Shown here: piece by piece, positions 23,419 to 36,500 of the stretch
How the letters are laid out: every line of letters starts with the position of its first letter
Position numbering within the stretch: position 1 is the stretch's first letter
NCBI GenBank assembly: GCA_027596075.1
Contig: JADGJC010000285.1
Span: forward strand, 1 to 53,301
Length of the DNA: 53,301 nt
From: Rhizophlyctis rosea
Lineage: Eukaryota > Chytridiomycota > Chytridiomycetes > Rhizophlyctidales > Rhizophlyctidaceae
Reading direction: 5' to 3'
The notes under the pieces: generated by a model
Seen by the model: only the letters and a program-made list of their open reading frames with translations
Databases searched by the model: none
What the model was told of the DNA's origin: nothing
Translations under genes and position numbers: made by a program

Positions 23419-24866
23419 ATGGGTTTCCAAAACTTGGACAAGCCTGCCGGTCTCGCCGTCCTTAACGACTACCTCGAGGACAAGTCTTACATCGAAGGGT
23501 GAGTAAATGGCACTGACCACTTCTAGAAATGTACGTTAGCGTGGGAAGTGTGATCTGGGTGTGGAGATCGGTCTGGTGGGAAAGGCCGGCAAATGTTACC
23601 ACTATAGATAATCTTAGGTTGATACTTGCTGGCTGGACTTGGTGAGATGAGTGCACGATGTTGGAGAGATCAGTGATCTTGTCCCACACGATTTTGGATT
23701 GTTATGGGAGCACCCGAGAGTCAAACGTTGCAGTGCTGATGATTCACATTGGTCCGTGTTTCCGAGCGGCGTAAGACCCCGTCATAAGAAGAAACAACAA
23801 GCACTTGTGCAACTCTGAACGCAACGTTTGACGGTTTGGGATTGTGGGAAAGGACTTAGAATGCCCCAGAAACCATGAGCATGGCACGATGTTAACAACC
23901 ACTCTCCATTCCAGCTACGTTGCCTCCCAGGCCGACATTGCCGTCTTCGAGGCTGTCTCCACCAAGCCCACCGCCGACCAACCCCACGCCCTCCGCTGGT
24001 ACAACCACATTGCCGCCATCGCCAACCAAACCACGTAGGTACATCTGATTTGTCATCTCCTTTTGAGTAGTACCGCGAACCTTACCCGTATCGCTTTCCC
24101 CTCAGTTTCCCCGGTGAGAAGAAGGAAGCCCACCACTACGGCCCCGCTGCCCCCGCCGCTGCCGCCGAGGAGGACGAGGACGACATCGACCTTTTCGGAT
24201 CTGACGACGAGGAGGTTGACGAGGAGGCTGAGAAGCTCAAGCAACAACGTCTCGCTGAGTACCACGCCAAGAAGGCCGCCAGTGAGTATCTGTTGGACGG
24301 TTCTTCGATATGAGCAGAGGTGTTCTGTAGGTCTCTCTTTCCGAATGATGATTCCGGCATTTGGTTGTACGGCTCCGGCCGCATGATGAAAACGTCGGCT
24401 ACCTATTTCATTTCTCTGACACCGGAAAGGGAGACCCCACAATTCCATTTCTGAATCCTCATCCTTAACAATTATCCCAACCTCTAACCCTTTACTTCGC
24501 GCCCTTTCTCCAGAGCCCAAAGCCATCGCCAAATCCATGATCATCCTCGACGTCAAGCCCTGGGACGACGAAACGGACATGGAGGCCCTCGAGACATCCG
24601 TCCTCTCCATCGAGATGGAGGGTCTCATCTGGGGTGCGCGCAAGCTCATCCCCATCGGTTACGGTATCAAGAAGCTCCAGATCACCTGTGTGGTTGAGGA
24701 TGACAAGGTCGGTGTTGATGACTTGAGTGATAAGATCACAGAGTTTGAGGATTACGTTCAGGTATGTGTATTATTCCGTTTTTGATTTTGCTTTTTGGGT
24801 TTGATGCTGATTGGCGTTTTTCTTTTTCTGCAGTCCGTCGACGTCGCCGCCTTCAACAAATTGTAA
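23419..24866 (+). CDS. EFB1: Elongation factor 1-beta (eEF1B alpha subunit), guanine nucleotide exchange factor
   Basis: Five exons with exact phases: 23419-23498, 23915-24034, 24106-24281, 24514-24761 and 24834-24866, giving 218 aa, normal for the family. The N-terminal GST-C-like part ([20 protein letters not shown]) is followed by an acidic [20 protein letters not shown] region. The catalytic C-terminal domain contains [37 protein letters not shown] and the ending DVAAFNKL. This domain recharges eEF1A by exchanging GDP for GTP during translation elongation. Introns are 71-416 nt with GTGAGT, GTAGGT or GTATGT donors. The first intron is the longest, common in highly expressed fungal genes. 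The ATG follows CACA and precedes GGG. Nothing looks damaged. Confidence 0.97.
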
Positions 24867-26526
24867 AAACATAAATCATTTATCTATTGCCTCCCCACGC
24901 TCTCCATCATGCTTTTTTTCGTTTTGTCATAAACGAAGTGTAATTTGTATACCGAGTCTTTTGTTGATGAATTAGAATTTTTTTCTGTTTTGCGGAGTTG
25001 TTTTGTGTTTTGTTTACTGTATGTTGCATATGTGGGAAAGTACTTACATGCAGCCTGTCACGATGAACTCGAGTTCTGAATGCGCACCCACTCTCATGCT
25101 CCACTGTTTGGTCCGTCTCATTATTTTTCAATGGTCCATGCATATTCAGGCACAAAACGATCATAGCTCAACGTGCCGAACACAGCAAATGTCGACAGTT
25201 CCATCCCGCCAAGCATTCCACCAATCGAACACGACTCATGTTCGCACAGCGTGCCTTGCAAGCATTTCACTTTGCTTGTATTCGTAAATGACGAAAAAAA
25301 GCTGTTTCGGCAAAGCGGGCATGTAGATCCGATGGCTGTCTCGTCCGACATCCAAGGGAAACATATACCCCACGGAGTTTGAGGATTACGTTTGGGTATG
25401 TTTATCTTATCATCCCTCTCTTGGTTTGCGTTCTTACTAAGTTTTTAAGTTTTTGCGGAATTGTATGCGTAGTTCGTTAAGTGGTTGTTGGATGTGTTGG
25501 AGTTGGTTGTACAAGCTCATGATGGACTTGAGCGTCACATGGGCATCAAGTACCAATCATCACTGGCCAATCCTTTCATTATTTTTTCACGTCCATTCCA
25601 TGGTCAATGCTTATCACGCAAAGAAATATAATCTTTGCTCTACATACAGGAACATATCGAATGTCGATGGTTGGCTCACTTCCGCTAACAATCCACCAAA
25701 TCACCCTCCCATGGTTGCAGAGCATACTGTCCACTCGACTTTGGTATCGTCCTTGACGACCAAAGCTTCCTAGTCTTCCTGACCTACAAATGCCAATAGA
25801 ACCGATGGCTGTCTGCCGCGACATCCATGGGATAATTGGGTAATTCCAAGTGTTGCTGTATGATCATGGTCCTGGGGCTTTCGGGGGTTTTCGGGACCGC
25901 AACTTCCACGACGAAATAGGACCGGAGAGATCAAGACCCAAGGCAAATAAACCCAAAGATCAAAGTGATCAACGTTGATGAAGGCGGGAACAAACGCCAA
26001 TCAGCGATCATGACCACTCAAAATTGGCCACATCATTTTTTCTAACTTTTTCTCATGCTTTCCATCACCCGGGAAAGTGTGGGCCATTCCATCGAATGAA
26101 AGTGCTTACTGAAAAATTGAGGTCCATCCGCATGAGAAGCACAATTGGAATTTGATGTGATATATGTTTTTGGTTCTTGGGGACTGCAAACTACCATGGT
26201 TTCTTTCCAAATGGTTTGCACGGTATCCGGCGCAATGCAACTACATCCCCTCATGATGTGATCCTGTCAAGCCATCGAGGAATTTTTATTCGTCAAACAC
26301 CTCTTACCGCTATACGAAGGCGAAGCTTGTTTGTCAACAGGCTCAGGGTCCTTGGCCCGCTCCTTTCGTGTTTGTTTACTGTCATTGATTCATTGCCAGT
26401 GGCGCGCAAACCCTGAAGTCTAGAAACCAAACTAACTACAAGGGTGGATCAACGATTCACTGGCCAATCGCAAAGGACCAGTTTACTCCTTTTTGAAAAC
26501 GAAAGCAGCAAACCTAGGTTCCGAAA
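24867..26526. repeat. Diverged direct duplications downstream of EF-1beta
   Basis: The end of EF-1beta exon 4 with its donor (GAGTTTGAGGATTACGTT then GGTATGT) at about 24742-24768 recurs at about 25374-25398 in a non-coding context. A second pair, about 25110-25360 and 25560-25835, shares phrases such as ATTATTTTTTCA, TCCATGG and CCGATGGCTGTCT in the same order about 460-475 bases apart. These look like old tandem duplications of the 3' part and flank of the gene, now strongly diverged. No intact frame is present. Confidence 0.55.
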
Positions 26527-27957
26527 GTGACGAATGTCGAACATAGAACGATGCCAACTCAAGTCCAACAAACTGCCCACAGAGCACTCACCACACCCGA
26601 CTTCATCTTGATCATATTTGGTTACGTCCCCATCCCGGGTCTGCTCAAATGCGAACAAGCCTGCTCCCTCTGGTGTAATATCATCCGCTGCAACGTAACA
26701 GTCCTATGAAAGCCACATGCACTCTCCATGTTCCCACCAGCCTGTCCACCAATCCTCTACGGAATGGAAAATTGGCGGGAGTTGGCGATGAATGTGGGTG
26801 CTTGGGACAATGGGTGGGAGGGGAAAAGAGGGATGAATTTCGTCGAAGAGGCGGTGGAGAGGGGGCCCGTGCGGAGGTTCTTTGAGAGGGAAGGAAGGCG
26901 GTTTATGAGCGAGTTGGTGGATGTTGTTGATATGATGAAAATGACTGGAAAGTCGGGGGTGTTGGGCGCCTTCCCGGATGGGAGGGTAATCGCTGAAGGA
27001 AACGCTGGAACGGCTGCGCAGTCAAGGCGGAGGGCTTTGAATGAGGGGTCCAGTGAGGGTGGTGGGAGTTTGGAGGTTGGAAGGATCACGACGGTGTTTG
27101 ACGATGCAGAGAAGGGTGGGGAGAAGTTTGAATCTGTCCCTTTGCCAGATTTACAATCAGGATCAATGTATCACCGTCCTACCACCGCCGCCCTGTGCAA
27201 GAAACCGACAACCTCCCGTAACGATATTCCATTGTACTACCTCTTCCCCATTTCTCCGTCACCCACCATTACCAACTCTTCCACCCCTCCACCTCCCACG
27301 CGCTACGCAGAAGTCCCTCCCCGCCTTCACTTCTCCAACAAACTCAACACCGTAGGCTCAACTACAATCCTCTCTACCGACCACCACAGAACAACCGTCG
27401 TCCTCTCCCTCCCCCCAGCACCCAATCTTAGACTCCCAATCCACGCCCACCCCCTAACATCCCACACCGAATCCCTTCTCCTCCACCCGACCGAAACCGA
27501 ACAAACCTGCTGCCTGACACTCTACCAACTACACCCATTCAAGCAACTCGCCCAGCATACCGAGGACACCTATTACAGAAACTTGAGAGAAATCTATCTG
27601 ACCAGAGGCCACGCGATTTTGGGGTTCGCCAACAGGACCGAAAGCGAACCGACGTATTGCGCATACAAGTTGAGAGATCTCGAGCGAATTGCGCATTCGA
27701 TTCCGGTCCCTAAGAATATTAGCGGGCTTCGAACGCTGAATGATGGGACCCTCGTTGCGGGACGCGTGCATGCTCCTCCTCTGCTATTCGACGCTCTCCG
27801 AAAGGCATGGATTCTGCTAGGAGGGTTCGATGAAGACTCGGAGCGTTTTGATGGGTATATCATAAAAGTTAGGGAGTATGAGGTGGATGGCGGTGGGAAG
27901 CGAACTGCCAGACCGCCTGTTGTGCGGTATTTTTATAGGACTGAAGCGCCCAGATGA
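26527..27957 (+). pseudogene. F-box protein with a stop codon inside the F-box (or N-truncated protein from 26728)
   Basis: One frame runs from ATG 26527 to the TGA at 27955, interrupted only by TGA at 26707-26709. The first part is an F-box: TTPDFILIIFGYVPIPGLL, then CEQACSLWCNIIR. The stop falls in VTVL*KPHAL, exactly where F-boxes have the conserved Trp (LW K), so TGG to TGA is the simplest reading. The remaining 409 aa are open and coding-like, rich in His/Thr/Pro in the middle and ending VVRYFYRTEAPR; no domain is recognised there. A 46-bp GTAACA...CACCAG intron would remove the stop but leaves the frame one base out. Alternatives are a start at 26728 without the F-box N-half, or a sequencing error. 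The intact downstream frame suggests a recent lesion. Confidence 0.6.
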
Positions 27958-30319
27958 TATTATTTACCAATGCACTTGGAGAGCACTGCATGGTTTGTAG
28001 ATAGATGTTAGATAGCAAATTTCGTATTGCAACCCTTCCGATTGTCGTAATTCCATCTACTGTAGTGCGCGACTATAAGAACACCACTCTTTCTCCAACA
28101 AAAATCTCCTAGTACTATTCTTCCAATACCTGTATTCGAACCACACCTGTGAAGAATCTACACGCAAACTCGTGTTCTCCTACCCAACTCCTCTCACAAC
28201 AATGCCTTTGCATGCACCGCTACGTTGAAGACATGTATCGACGTATGCCTGGTATAGCATCAGAATACGGGAAACCGCTCTCGTACGTAAACTGCCAGGG
28301 CCCGGTGCGAGGATCCGCGGAGACTGAACAGCCGTATTGGAGTCCAAGATCGATGAGGGACTGGAAGGTTGACATGTTGAATTGAATACCGGCGTAGGAG
28401 GATTTAGCGCGCATGCATCCTTGGATTTCGAGTGTTACTGGGGTGTGTCATGGCGTTGTATGGCTTCCCGCATGTAAGACCTGTAGGTAGTGATGATTGG
28501 AATAATCCGTCAACACGTAAGACGTCGTAGACATAGAACACCCGTTTGGATTTAAGGAATGCATCACATTTTGTTGAAGTGGCGTGGTGATGGTGTTGAC
28601 TGCGTTATCGGAAGATGGTCGGACGAATGGAGAAAGTGAGGTTGCCGAGTGAGGAGGATGTGGGTTAGTAGCAGGTTAGGAGGGAGCAGGTGTGAGGTTG
28701 CAGGTGTAGGGGAGGGAGACGTCGCGGCGGTGGATCTGGTGGTGGGTTGTGCATGAGTTGTGGGCGGTGGTGGATGGATGTGATGCTACGAGGATGGTGA
28801 AGGATTGTTCTGAAATGGCTTCATTGTATTGATGATCGAAAGATGTTGCAAGGGGACATATATAGTTCGGAGCTTGCGTGCATATTTGTGACAGCATGTA
28901 AAACGTTTTCCCAGTCAGGGGTGGCTGCTTTAGCTCCCTTCAAAATTAGGATTGCTCAGCGCCGGCTGTTCATCTTTGCTGGGAAAACCCCCGATTGCTG
29001 CATTTCCAGAAACGATGCGAAGCGGATGAATAGACTGATGTGATAGCATTTAGAAACGGTAATATATGGAAGTGCATAATGTTTGACGGCATCAATTTCC
29101 TGGAGAAGGTAAATGCGCCAGGTTTTTCAGATTGATCAGGGTCCTTTCCCATGGCTGCATACAACCCTCGCGTTCGTGGCACAGTCATCCCCTTGGCAGT
29201 TGACCAGTTTGACCAGAGATTTTTTTTTCTTAACCAAGCAGTTAGCTTAGCAGTTAGAGGCTACGGTGTTGAAATCAACTCAAGGCAAATGCTGCAGAGC
29301 ATTATGATCGCGGTCATCATTGATTGGACCGAAGCCGCGCTGATTTCCACTCCGTCCACCTGTTGTAGCTACCTCTCAATTTCATTTAAGATTCGAACTC
29401 TTGGACCATTATCTGGGATTCGCAAGGAAGAGACTCGGCGACCATGGAATGATGACACCCGGCTGTGACATCCCGCTTTGATTGCCACCATTAGTCTACG
29501 GTATCTGCTTGAAAACATGTCAGACCGATAGCGCCATACAAAATGGCCGCCAAAAAGCAATTTTCAGAACGATATGCTGCTCGCTCAAAGTGCGCAAATG
29601 CTGCTCTCAGACATCAATTGCGTGATGAATTCAGATTGTCTTCCAGTTTGTCAGCACACACGTGTGCGAACCACCTCTAGAGCAATAGTATGGCTTTTTT
29701 GCTTGTCGGGTCTTGGGAAGATATGGAGAACAGCGCATAAACGTCCCCAACGCCGCTGCCAAGGAATAACATGGGGCTCATACGTGTCATCATTCTATGC
29801 GAGCAACAATACTCTCAAGGTGCTCTCCCGAAATAAGGTTGTTGACTTTCTGTCTTTCTGTGTTTCTGTGTTCGAGACGGTGGCTGTGGCGATCGTGTTT
29901 TGCCCGTACGGGGACGGGTTATTGCAAGCCACAAGACGGTCGCTGTGCCTTTCGTTTCAAAGACTTTGCCCCTGTGTATGAGTGACACCCTGGCAGTGTG
30001 GCGTCAATCCGATAATACTCGGTGCGCTTTCCACACATTTGTCATCCATCTCCAGGACCCTTCCCCTACAATCCTCCGTGCTCGTCTCCGTTCGGTGCTC
30101 CGATGGGCAGGAACCTCCAAACCTGGCAAATGCTGCGGATAGTGTTGCCCAACAGGAGCGTGTTAGTGACAATCAATCCCCATTCAATGAGAAGAAGTAT
30201 ATAATGGTGAGCTCACCCTTTACACGTTCCGGAGTTCAACAACAACCTGTCAAACTCGAATGGTTCAACCCCACAAACGCATCTCCATCCAAGATCCCAA
30301 ACCACTCCAAACCACCAAA
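27958..30319. other. Intergenic, no gene supported
   Basis: Frames are short and unconvincing. A tRNA-like stretch on the minus strand near 29385-29465 is described under findings. Otherwise I see nothing defined. Confidence 0.4.
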
Positions 30320-31432
30320 ATGACCCAACCAAAAACCATCGCGGTCCTCGGCGGCACCGGCACAACAGGCTCTCAAGTCATCGCCGCCCTCCTCGCCGCA
30401 AAATCGGACATCAAGATCCGCGCTCTTGTCCGCAACGTTGAGAAAGCCCGCTCCTCCGTCCCCGCGGAAGTCGATCTGGTCCCCATCGCGGATGTTACCG
30501 ATATCAACTCCGTGACCGAAGCGCTTAAGGGAGTTGACGCCTTATACGCCATGTGTCCTCCACTTGTTGAACGGCAGATTACTGCGGATGCTATCACTGC
30601 TTTGGTATGCCCTATCAGGCGCAATGCTACGCGTAACAAAAAAGATGAGACTAAATCCACAAAACACCATGTCCCAGGCTGCATTCCAAGCAGGCGTCAA
30701 ACACGTAGTCTACCTCTCCTGTGTCGAAGCAAATCCCACCTCCGATGTTGCCGTTCTCCGAGCTCACGGCATTGCCGAAAACATCTACAAACAATACAAG
30801 TACCCCCTCACCATCTTGCGGGCGTCGTGGTTCATGGATGTACGAGTTTGCTCATACACATCCACATCGACGTATCAACTCGTAACGTTTCCTTTCTTTT
30901 TCGACAGAACCACCTCAAATCCGCCTCCGCCTTGTACTGTCCCATCCCCTGTCCTCCCGTTCCCTACATCTCCGCTAAAGACATCGGTTCCGCAGCCGCC
31001 CGCGCTCTGTTGGACAGACCTGACGTCCAGAAGGGCAAGATCTACGAGCTTTACCATCCTGAGGTGTTGAGCTACGACGAGATTTCCGCTATTTTGGCTG
31101 ATGCTGTGGGCATCCCGGCTCCCCCCGTGATTGCGATGCCGAAAGAGGATTTAGCGGGGGCGTTGAGGGAGTTGGGGGAGACGGAGTTTAGTGCTGATGC
31201 TAGTGAGTTCTTGCCTTCCTGATCATCTGAATCCATGACGTCCCGGCCTCAGTTCATTTTTGCTAATCGCTTATCCCTGAAAACAGTTGTCGAACTTATG
31301 GCGGCCGACATCAGCGGATTGGAGAACAGCAAGAACTTGAAGTTCCAGAACCTTGTTGGGAGGGAGCCGCAATCTTTTAGGGAGTGGGCGAATGAGAATG
31401 CGTTGAAGTTCAAGATCGATTCAAGTGTTTAG
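30320..31432 (+). CDS. NmrA-like NAD(P)-binding protein (atypical short-chain dehydrogenase)
   Basis: Four exons in phase: 30320-30604, 30678-30839, 30908-31202 and 31287-31432, giving 295 aa, typical for NmrA-like proteins. The Rossmann glycine motif is IAVLGGTGTTGSQVIAALL, followed by KIRALVRNVEKA (the dinucleotide 2'-phosphate region) and ALKGVDALYAMCPP. Exon 2 gives VKHVVYLSCVEANP and TILRASWFMD. Exon 3 gives PYISAKDIGSAAARALL. The C-terminal half matches the substrate-side region, with YHPEVLSYDEISAILADAVG. Members bind NADP and act as redox sensors or reductases; no catalytic Tyr-x3-Lys is evident, so a sensor or regulatory role is as likely as an enzyme. The start at 30320 is chosen for its CCAAAATGA context; an upstream in-frame ATG at 30260 is possible. 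Confidence 0.9.
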
Positions 31433-33535
31433 CGGATCTGAAAATATCTCCGTTGTCATCGATCTTCAACATGATTTTGATCCACCCATCATGGCCCCGG
31501 CACATTGTTTCTTTTCTTATTGTTGTATGCGTCACTTGCAGTCAAAAGAACTTGAAAAAATTTCAACATCCCCCACTTCCGTGCTGCGATCACGTGAAAC
31601 GAACACCAATACTTTCCATTTGCAAAAAGAGAGAGTAGTACCATGCAAAGGGATGATCGACGACATATGGTGAAGATCAACCATTTCTACGTGGTTTCCA
31701 ACATTGCTCTACTCCGCGTGTTCCTCATGTGCCTCCATGGAGCGGAACCACTATCAAAATCCAATTATATGGTTCCACACGTTGATTGATAATCATAAGC
31801 AAACAACAGATAACGACATTAAATCAAAAGCCATGAATTCTGCGACCTGCTAAGCAAGGATTCAATCAGCCTTGCACTTCTTCCGGCGTCCTTTTGCGGT
31901 CCGTGTCTGAAATTACACGGGGATTACACTACTGAATTGATTGAATTCGAAGTGGGGCGTGTGGGCGAGATAGAATTCAATGCTGATGACAGTGAGTGTG
32001 GCTGCGCTCCCTGTCGACAACGACCATGTTGGGAGAGAGCTGGCGCGGAAAGAACATTACGTCGAAGTTCAAATTGAGCCTCAATATGGTAGAGCTGTAT
32101 CGCAACGGCGGACATGTAAAAGCTCTATCAGCATCAGATATGTTGAACAGACGTGGGTGGCTGCGCTGGGAGTATCGTTTTTTCCATATGTATCCTGTCG
32201 GGGTACTCGGAAAACAAAATGGCACAGATGTCAGGAAGTATGCATAATGTTACTTTCGCAGCTACCCTTGTGGGTTTGTAATCGCGGCGTCCACTCTCGA
32301 GTTATGAGTACTGATTCTATGATGACTTCTGTAAGCTGCCTCCTCTTCCCGTTTCGGTCATGAGTGATCATATTCGATTTTGACCCTCACGGACTCCACT
32401 TGATAACCAGAGCAAAATGCCCACATTATGCTGTTGCCGATAGAAACAATTGCAATGGGTGCACCAACTCTGGTGCAGACTCTGAGTGCCGTCTCCGGCG
32501 GTTTGTTGGCGGTTGTATCTCTTTCCAGAAATGGCACCGGAATTGCTGGCATACAGAAGATTCAATGCCATTTTGAGCTGGAATTAGCGAAGACGGCACC
32601 GAAGTGATAAAAGAGAAGGAGATTGTTGCCTTGCGTGGAGACAATGAGATTGCCTTGCCATCAAGATTTCCATCGTCATCCCGCTCTTCATCCACTTTCC
32701 ATCGCCAAATAAGAATGGCCCCGAATAAAGAACTCCGCCTTGCTTCTTCTTCCCCAGGATCCATAATCTAATAATTGCCTCTCATCAATTAATGCGAGAC
32801 GACGCCAATGCCTTTCCAAGGCAAAAAGGCAAGGGCCGAAGTATGGACTGGGACGATGGGTGAGAATTGGAAACATCGCCATTTCTACCTGTATTGCACC
32901 CTCCCCTTCTCCCCATAATAATGCATACTCCTCACGGTTTTGCTGTGCGTCCTGAGATTCACAAGACTCGGCCTACATCCAAAATTATATTTCGACATCC
33001 TTTTCGCTTCATTGTGGCGGGACTATACTTTGGAATGAGCATTCCTTGCTAAACTGATTTGACGGAGGGAGTTCTTGGTTTATGCTCGTTATCTCTTTGT
33101 CCTCTGAGAGCTCAGCGCCTTCTTTTTTTGGAATTTTTTCAAGAAAACCCATCTTTTTGTGAGGGCTGATGTTTCAGACTAGCTTCAGTCTAAGTACATA
33201 TCTGAGGCGCATCCATATGTGTGCAATGCGGTCCTGTTTGTAACATTTTCCTTAGCAAAAAAGACCCGAAACACGGCAATCAACATCAAGTGGCAAGGCA
33301 TCAACGCGGACATCCATCCTCTGACCAAAATATCATTCATCAACGCTAAATATCAACGTCTAACCTACTCTCGCGCACATACATAGCGCACAACTACCAG
33401 CACCTAATCATTATCCCAAATCTATCACAAACAAACCGCCAATCTTCACCCAAAACACGAAACTAACATACAGAGACAAGAAACTAAAGGGTATAAGTTC
33501 TTCCCTATTGGTCGAACTGGACACGAACAGGGCTT
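31433..33535. other. Intergenic, with a possible scrap of an NmrA-like copy
   Basis: At about 31955-31990 the sequence GGCGAGATAGAATTCAATG followed by CTGATGACAGTGAG resembles the end of NmrA exon 3 with its donor (GGGGGAGACGGAGTTTAGTG then CTGATGCTAGTGAG). This suggests a decayed duplicate. Otherwise no gene is seen. The last part is the 3' flank of the secreted vWA gene. Confidence 0.35.
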
Positions 33536-36500
33536 CTACAAACTACAGTAGCCGGCAGGAACTTCCGAGCAGAAGTTGTCATCGCAAGCTGCAGAAGGGG
33601 AGTAGAGTAGATTAGCATCGCAGTAAGAGACAAGTAACAGAAAGCAGCATAGACACTTACGAATATCACACTCGACACCAGGCATGACGAAGACGTCCGA
33701 ACCAGAGAGGAACCTCCACTGGTCATAGACGTTACTGTGGATCGTAAACGGCGTATCATCATCGCCCGAAACATCCAAAGTATCACTACCAGCCGTAGCA
33801 GCCAAAACAGGCAAGTCCTGCACAAACTCATCCGCAACGAAAGTACTGTTGCTGGAAACCGACCGACGAGCCTTGTAACCCTTCCTACACATACACATAG
33901 GGTACCCGCTGTCCGTCCCAACACAAGTGGCCGTGCTACCGCAGTTGGACACACCAGCCGTGGCATTGCACCGCGCGCAAAGACCGTTGAGGATAGGGTC
34001 TTCTTGCAAGCTCTGCGGAGCAACGAGGAGGCAGGTTTGGGATGCGGGGATGATGGAGTCGGCGCAGCATTGGTAGTTGGTGGTGTCGTAGCAGATACCG
34101 TTGCAGGTGTCGGCGGTGAGACCGGGGCAGAGGGTGTTGTTTCCGGCGACGCAAGTGGTGGTGGTAGTGTCGTAGCATTGGTCACCGCACAAGGCTGAGG
34201 TGGCACCTTCGCAGATGGTAGTTCCGACACAGGTTTGGGTCTGAGAGTCGAAGCATTCGCCACCGCAAAGAGCGTCATCGTTGATACCGCAGAGAGTGGT
34301 ACTGTCAACACAGGTGTTCCTGGTGAAGTCGAAGCAGGTACCGTTGCAGAGGGCGTTGTTGCCGATGGCGCAGAGGGTGGAGTCCACGCACGTCCTGACG
34401 AGAGGGTCGAAGCATTGGCCGTTGCAGAGCTCGGTCTGGCCAGCAGGGCAAAGGGTGGAGGATCCGGCGCAAGTTTGGGACGAGGTGGAGTAGCAAACAC
34501 CGTCGCAGAGGGCATCGTTGCCGACACCGCACAGACTATCATCGACACAAGTTTGGGAGGAAGTCGCGTAACAAACTCCGTCGCACAAGGCGTTGTTTCC
34601 GGTACCGCACAAAGTTCCATCCACGCACACCTGAGAGTGGGGGTCGAAGCAGGAGCCGTTGCAGAGATCTGTTTGACCAGCGGGGCAGAGGGTGGAGTTG
34701 CTGACACAGACTTGAGACAGCGCCGAGTAGCAAGTACCATCGCAAACGTCGGGCTTGGCAACTGGGCAGGTCTTCCCATCACCACCACCGTTACAAACAT
34801 CCGTAAGAGGGTTGTAACACCGCCCATCGCAAAGGTGAGTCTGACCAACAGCGCAGAGCTTGGTGTCGTCCGCACAGGTGTTCGCCGTCAAAGAGTAGCA
34901 AGTCCCCGCACACACGTTCGCCTGAGAAATCTGGCAAATCTGGTTGTTGTTCACACACGTGTCCTTAAGGGGGTTGTAGCACTGGCCATTGCACAACGCA
35001 GATTGACCAACGGGGCAAAGCGTGGTTCCTTCCGCACAAGTGTTGGAGGTAGTGGAGTAACATGTTCCCGCACAGACGTTAGGTTGAGAAACGGAGCAAA
35101 TCTGGTTACCGTTAACACAGGTGTCGGTGTCGGGATTGAAGCACTGGCCGTTGCAAAGTTGAGTTTGACCGACGGAGCAGAGCTTGATGTCATCGGCACA
35201 AGAGTTTTGCTGAGTTGAGTAACACGTTCCGGCGCACACGTTCGCTTGAGACGCCGGGCACAACTTGGTTCCTCCAACACAGCTGTCGGTATCGGGGTTG
35301 AAGCACTGACCGTTGCAGAGCTGGGTTTGTCCAACTGGGCACAGAGTGGTACCGACACAGGTGTTGCTGTTGCTGGAGTAGCAAGAACTACCGCAAAGAA
35401 GAGGAGACGCCGCCGGGCAGAGCGTGGAGTCGCCGACACAGGTCTGCGTTATGCTGGAGTAGCAGGTGGTACCGCAAAGGAGGGGAGTTGCCGCCGCGCA
35501 GAGCTGGTTGTTAACGCAAGTGAAATCGGTCGGGTTGTAGCACTGACCGTTGCAAAGAGCAGTCTGGCCCAATGGACAAAGGGTGGAATCGACACAAGTC
35601 TTGGTGTTGGGAGAGTAGCACACGTTGCCACAGAGAGACGGGGTAGCAGCAGGGCAGAGCGTACCGGAACCGACACAAGATTGAGCCGTAGGATCGTAGC
35701 ACTGGCCGTTGCACAAACTGGTCTGTCCAGCGGGACACAACTTGCTCCCACCGACGCAAGTGTTGTTGGTGCTGCTGTAGCAGGTACCGTCACAGACGAG
35801 CGGGGTGGTCGAAGGGCAGATCTGGTTGCTGACGCAGGTTTGGGTCACTGGGTTGTAGCAGACACCATTACAAAGAGCCGTCTGTCCGACTGGGCACAAC
35901 TTCGTTCCCTCGGCGCAGGCGTTACTGGTGGTTGAGTAGCAGGTACCACTGCAGCTTAGTGGGGTCGAGGATGGGCAGATCTGGTTACCGTTGACGCAGG
36001 TGGATTCGATGGGGTTGTAGCATTGACCGTTGCAAAGGTTGGTCTGTCCCGCCGGGCAAAGCTTCGTCCCACCACCGCAAGCATTGCTGCTGGATGAGTA
36101 GCAGGTACCGTTGCAAAGGAGCGGGGTGGAGGCCGGGCAGATGGTAGTGGAGTTGACGCAAACCTCAGTGTTGGGGTTCAAGCATTGACTAGCACACAAC
36201 TGAGTCTTGCCGAACGGGCACAGTTGACCCTCAGCGCAAGAGTACTGAGTGGAGTTGTAGCAGTGCGAACCACATTGGCTGGGAGTGGCGCTAAGGCAAA
36301 CGAAACCGGTGCCGGGGTTAACGCAAGTCTCTGTGGTGGGGTTGTAGCAAGTCGAGCCGCAAAGAGCAGTTTGACCAAGACCGCAAACCGTGGTACCGTC
36401 AGCGCACGAGTTGGCAGTCTGAGAGTAACAGTGACTACCGCAAAGCGAAGGCGTGGAGGTGGGGCACAAGGTTCCGTTGCCGGCGCAAACGTTTGCGTTC

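Noticed and set aside
26695..26740. 46-bp intron to remove the F-box stop codon
   Set aside because: GTAACA...CACCAG has usable ends, but joining 26694 to 26741 shifts the frame by one base and loses the downstream protein.
34235..35218. 327-aa plus-strand open frame
   Set aside because: Same cause: a shadow of the minus-strand repeat array with no recognisable domain.
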